A stretch of 61,960 nt of DNA, from the NCBI RefSeq assembly GCF_015521605.1, contig NZ_WANV01000011.1, forward strand, positions 1 to 61,960, in the 5' to 3' direction. The notes under the pieces are model-generated. The model was given only the letters and a program-made list of their open reading frames with translations, had not been told where the DNA came from and searched no databases. Origin of the DNA: Thermococcus sp. Lineage in GTDB: Archaea; Methanobacteriota_B; Thermococci; Thermococcales; Thermococcaceae. Every line of letters begins with the position of its first letter. Within the stretch, counting starts at the first letter, position 1. Shown here piece by piece: positions 58,608 to 61,960 of the stretch. The translations under genes and the position numbers were made by a program.

Positions 58608-61600
58608 TCACTCTATGGTGACAGTGGCGAACTTGGTAAACGTGTCCTCGTCGCCCCACTCCTCGCCGGGTGCCTTGTCCTTGACGGCATCCTGGAGCGG
58701 CAGGCTGTCAACGGCAGAATCGCCGGCACCCTGTCCAGTCACGTATGCCACAATACTGAGCTTCTCCGGCTTTCCTCCGAGAGCCTCCCATGGGATGGCT
58801 ATCTCAAGCGTCTGGAGTCCGTCCTCGGCCCCTCCGGTGTAGGCGTAGAATCCAACCCATTTGAGCTCCTCATACTTCCATGCCGAGCCGTCCCATACGA
58901 CGAACTGTGCGCTTGTTATGTTGCTGGTCCCCTTGTCCCCGAAGAACTCGCCGTTCCAGAAGAAGTACAGTTCTGCGTCCACGCCCTGGCTGAAGCCGAT
59001 CTTTCTGCCCCACGCGTCGGTTCCGGCGGTGTAGCCTCCGTCCTTGTAGTCCATCGCTATGCCGTAAGCCACCCTCCACGAGGCCTTGTTCTCCGTTGTG
59101 AGGGCTATGTAGAGGAACTGGTCGTCGTAGTCAACGTAGAGGGCCTTGAGGTTCGCACCGTCCTGGCCGAAGCCTGTCTCGTCTACTGCCACGGGCTGGA
59201 CGTCCCAGTCGTCCAGGCTGCCGTCTATGGTCTTTGTGAGGTTCTTGGCGAGCTCCTGCATGTGCCTCTCCTTCTCAAGCTCACCGCTCTTTGCCTTTTC
59301 TACCATGCCCTCCATCTCTCTGACTATCTTCTTCAGCCCGGTGTAGGCGCGGTATATCTTGAGGGAAGCGCCGAACGCATAGTTTGGCTGGTCTATCAGC
59401 GCCTTTCCATCGTTGTACAGTTTCAGGAGGTCCATGACCTCGTCTTGGATCTTGTTGAGGCGGTCCTTCATCTCGTCAGTCAGCGGCAGGTTGCTGAGCT
59501 CCTTCATGAGGGCGTCGTAGTTCGCGTAGTCTCTCTCGAAGTGCCTTATTCCGTAGAACCTGTTGAGCATCACGAACGAGTTCTGGTACTGGATGAGCCT
59601 CTGCATCTTGACGCTGACGAGGTTCGCGCTCTCGATTATGTTCTCCATCCTGATTTTGACGTAGTAGTCCGGAATGTTGTCTGAAAGCTCCGCCGTGGTG
59701 CTCGGCTCCTTGGTGATGGTGTCGACTATGTCGCTTATTCCATCGTTTGCGAAGGGGTCCCCGAAGTTCCAGACGGCGGGGCCATAGCTAAAGCCGGTAG
59801 CCACCTGGAAGCTGAACTCTTTGGCCCCTCCGAAGACGCTCAGCGGGATTCTTACCTCAACGGTATTCTTGCGGAGGTTGACCCCAACGAGTGCGCCGTT
59901 GACCTGAACGATGTTTCCGGAGGGATCTACGAAGTACAGCAGGGAGGTCTTGCTGGTTCCGGCGGAGGCCACGGCCGAGGTCTGGCCTGTGTACTGGCTT
60001 CCGCCGAGGTTTACGGCCATCTGGATGTCCCACTGGAGAACTCCGTTGGTGTCCATTTCACCGGCAAACCACGTGGCTCCACCGTCCTTGTAGTCTATCG
60101 GAACGGCTATGAAGGTCGCTCCGTTGTCGCCTATCTTTATGTTGCTCATGTTTGCGAACTTGAAGAGGAAGTACACGTAGCGGTCGTCCTTGGTGACACC
60201 GACCTCCGTCAGGTCGGCGTGGGCTGAAGTTCCGCCGGGCAGGTACTGGTCTTTGTCGTGCCTCTGGTCGTTCGTGGCATCGTTCCAAATGAAGAAGCCG
60301 TTCTGAACGATGTATGAGTTTGGAGCGAGGGTGGCCGCCAGCCAGTCGTCCGGATTTCCATCGACGTCTATGTTGCCCACCCAGACAACCTGAACATCCA
60401 TGGTGAACTCGTTGTTGTTTTCGTTGGCCTCGGGGATTAGGTTGTCCTCGTCAACGACCGCCCTTATGGTGTACGTTCCGGTGGCGTTCGGAGTCCAGGT
60501 GAAGGTGAACCACCTGCTCTCACCCGGTCCGAGGTCGACCGTCCAGTTCGTGTAGAGGTTGCCGTTGATGTAGACCCTAACGCTCGCGTTCTGGGTGGGA
60601 AGGGAGCCCTCGTTCCTAACGGTGACGTTGTAAACGGCGTTCCTGTTGAGGCCGACAACTCCCGGCCCGGTGATGCTCGTCGTGAGGTCGGCCATCAGAA
60701 ACCACTCGCAGACGAGCATGTTTGTGAATACATCGGTGTCTCCCCACTCGCTTCCAATGTTGGTGTAGTCTATGGCCGGATCCACGGGGAGGCTGTCAAC
60801 GGCCGAACCACCGCTACCTGTAACCCAGGCCATAACCGCGAACCTGGAGTGCTTGCCACCGAGGGCGCTCCATGGTATCCTTATCTCAATGGTCTGGAGG
60901 CCGGTAGAAGTGTCTCCCGTGTAAGCGAAGCTTCCTCCGACACCGCTTATGCTGTTATATGTCCAGCTGCCTCCTGTCCATGTGTTGAAGTTGTCCGTGC
61001 CCATTCCGGTATTCCATCCCCACCAGAAGTAAATCTCATAATCAACCGCAAAACCATTGGAGAACTCAACACTCCTTCCCCACGAGTCTCCACCGCTGGT
61101 GTATCCGTTGCCCGTTCCTGGATCAATATCAATACCAATTCCATAGGCAACGTCCCAGCTTCCGGTGTTGTTGGTCTTTATCGCGATATAAAGGTACTGA
61201 TCGTCCCACGAGACATAGAGCCTCTCAAGGTTCGCTCCAGCCTGCCCGTTGTCCATTCCGATCACTATGAGGTCTGCATCGCTCCAGTCGCTCAGGTCGC
61301 CGTCGATGGTCTTCGTACCGACGTATATCTCGGCGAGGTTGGTGAATACATCGGTGTCTCCCCACTCGCTTCCAATGTTGGTGTAGTCTATGGCCGGATC
61401 CACGGGGAGGCTGTCAACGGCCGAACCACCGCTTCCGGTGACCCAAGCCATTATCGCTATCTTGTTGGGCTTCCCTCCAAGGGCAGACCAGGGGATCTTT
61501 ATCTCAATGGTCTGGAGGCCGGTAGAGGTGTCCCCCGTGTAGGCAAAGCTCCCCCCAACACCATTTATACTGTTGTAATTCCAGCCGCTTCCGGTCCAGG

Positions 61601-61960
61601 TGTTGAAGTTGTCCGTACCCATCCCGCTGTTCCAGCCCCACCAGAAGTAAATCTCATAATCAACCGCAAAACCGCTGCTGAAGTTTATCTGCCTGCCCCA
61701 GGAGTCGCTCGGACCGGTGTATCCGTTTCCTGTTCCGGGGTCAACGTCTATTCCTATTCCGTAGGCAACGTCCCAGCTTCCGGTGTTGTTGGTCTTTATC
61801 GCGATATAAAGGTACTGATCGTCCCACGAGACGTAAAGCCTGTCAAGATTAGCTCCGGCCTGCCCGTTGTCTTGTCCTACCGCTATCAAATCCGAGGCAG
61901 TCCAGTCGCTTAGGCTTCCGTCTATGATCTTGGTTCCATAGAGGGCACTTGCAAACCTGC
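58608..61960 (-). CDS. Large secreted multidomain carbohydrate-active protein (probable amylopullulanase C-terminal part), 5' end missing
   Basis: The frame is open to the right edge of the window, so the N-terminus and any catalytic domain are outside; 1116 residues are visible. From N to C: two near-identical CBM9-like units of about 206 residues (each with DGDLSDW-like starts, RLYVSWDDQYLYIAIKTN and PWSALGGK motifs), a CARDB-type domain (YNVTVRNEGSLPTQNASV), another DGNPDDW-led binding region, a long helical region (about 59250-59700) and a last diverged copy of the CBM9-like unit (DGSLDDWDVQPVAVDE). The arrangement and some sequence resemble the C-terminal part of Thermococcus GH57 amylopullulanases. 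Secreted, cell-surface location likely. Function in starch degradation is inferred from resemblance. Confidence 0.8.
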   Translation of the reverse strand, partial: RFASALYGTKIIDGSLSDWTASDLIAVGQDNGQAGANLDRLYVSWDDQYLYIAIKTNNTGSWDVAYGIGIDVDPGTGNGYTGPSDSWGRQINFSSGFAVDYEIYFWWGWNSGMGTDNFNTWTGSGWNYNSINGVGGSFAYTGDTSTGLQTIEIKIPWSALGGKPNKIAIMAWVTGSGGSAVDSLPVDPAIDYTNIGSEWGDTDVFTNLAEIYVGTKTIDGDLSDWSDADLIVIGMDNGQAGANLERLYVSWDDQYLYIAIKTNNTGSWDVAYGIGIDIDPGTGNGYTSGGDSWGRSVEFSNGFAVDYEIYFWWGWNTGMGTDNFNTWTGGSWTYNSISGVGGSFAYTGDTSTGLQTIEIRIPWSALGGKHSRFAVMAWVTGSGGSAVDSLPVDPAIDYTNIGSEWGDTDVFTNMLVCEWFLMADLTTSITGPGVVGLNRNAVYNVTVRNEGSLPTQNASVRVYINGNLYTNWTVDLGPGESRWFTFTWTPNATGTYTIRAVVDEDNLIPEANENNNEFTMDVQVVWVGNIDVDGNPDDWLAATLAPNSYIVQNGFFIWNDATNDQRHDKDQYLPGGTSAHADLTEVGVTKDDRYVYFLFKFANMSNIKIGDNGATFIAVPIDYKDGGATWFAGEMDTNGVLQWDIQMAVNLGGSQYTGQTSAVASAGTSKTSLLYFVDPSGNIVQVNGALVGVNLRKNTVEVRIPLSVFGGAKEFSFQVATGFSYGPAVWNFGDPFANDGISDIVDTITKEPSTTAELSDNIPDYYVKIRMENIIESANLVSVKMQRLIQYQNSFVMLNRFYGIRHFERDYANYDALMKELSNLPLTDEMKDRLNKIQDEVMDLLKLYNDGKALIDQPNYAFGASLKIYRAYTGLKKIVREMEGMVEKAKSGELEKERHMQELAKNLTKTIDGSLDDWDVQPVAVDETGFGQDGANLKALYVDYDDQFLYIALTTENKASWRVAYGIAMDYKDGGYTAGTDAWGRKIGFSQGVDAELYFFWNGEFFGDKGTSNITSAQFVVWDGSAWKYEELKWVGFYAYTGGAEDGLQTLEIAIPWEALGGKPEKLSIVAYVTGQGAGDSAVDSLPLQDAVKDKAPGEEWGDEDTFTKFATVTIE
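60699..61316 (-). repeat. CBM9-like coding repeat, copy B
   Basis: Second of two tandem 618-bp (206-codon) units in the large secreted gene. Compared with copy A it holds identical blocks, such as a 92-base stretch (60724-60815 versus 61342-61433) and about 70 bases around 61147-61220 versus 61765-61838, so the duplication is recent or kept alike by gene conversion. Confidence 0.75.
61317..61934 (-). repeat. CBM9-like coding repeat, copy A
   Basis: First of the two tandem 618-bp units, offset exactly 618 bases from copy B. It begins with the segment encoding GTKIIDGSLSDW and ends at the DVFTNLAEIYV segment. A third, far more diverged copy is at 58608-59240. Confidence 0.75.

Overview
This window looks like a hyperthermophilic archaeal chromosome of the order Thermococcales, most likely the genus Thermococcus. 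Three things support this. Protein sequences such as the secreted alpha-amylase, TrpRS, M32 carboxypeptidase, pyrrolidone carboxyl peptidase and FKBP are Thermococcus/Pyrococcus-like. Start codons are preceded by GGTG/GGAGG Shine-Dalgarno sites, or by TATA boxes so close that the mRNA would be leaderless. Intergenic spaces are very short. I see no rRNA, tRNA, CRISPR array, insertion sequence or origin. The species call is an inference from recognised protein families; no database was searched.

Layout. 1-6 kb: end of an MTA/SAH deaminase-type amidohydrolase, membrane proteins, a macro-domain protein, the NAD(P)H-hydrate repair enzyme Nnr and a secreted membrane protein. 6-9.2 kb: alpha-amylase with a Thermococcales glycolytic motif in its promoter, preceded by an ArsR / DUF211 / ArsR operon. 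9.3-12.3 kb: an ADP-forming acyl-CoA synthetase alpha-type subunit, a frameshifted small gene, and trpS with an upstream mini-ORF holding two Trp codons. 12.4-13.9 kb: an AT-richer pair, an SMP-like small protein and an orphan winged-helix protein. 14-23 kb: a peptidase-like lipoprotein, FAH-family enzyme, OPT transporter, THUMP methyltransferase and permuted GTPase. 23-29.4 kb: a five-gene type IV pilus/secretion-like operon (DUF515-like protein, secreted protein, ATPase, two TadC-like membrane proteins). 29.4-34.8 kb: FKBP and a MoxR / DUF58 / DUF4129 operon. 34.8-46.2 kb: kinase, peptidases, a GGR-type flavoenzyme, a DUF460 nuclease-fold protein, a KaiC-like protein without a P-loop, a tRNA thiolase and an M50 protease. 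46.2-53.2 kb: an AT-richer surface-glycan island (three GT2 enzymes, GalU, UDP-sugar dehydrogenase, a phosphodiesterase-fold protein, a sulfotransferase). 53.2-53.7 kb: two tandem C/D box sRNAs and a metal-type regulatory region. 53.7-58.5 kb: CDF transporter, MfnA-type decarboxylase, antiporter, HAD phosphatase and dolichol-kinase-like enzyme. 58.6 kb to the end: the C-terminal part of a large secreted carbohydrate-active protein with repeated binding modules.

How the parts connect. The amylase and the large secreted protein at the right end fit extracellular starch use. GalU and the UDP-sugar dehydrogenase would supply UDP-glucuronate to the nearby glycosyltransferases, and the sulfotransferase suggests a sulfated product. 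The most interesting new signals are the Trp-codon leader ORF in front of trpS, the dual-guide C/D sRNA whose guides match two 16S rRNA sites, the DtxR-type box plus perfect palindrome ahead of the CDF transporter, and a small gene broken at an A6 run.
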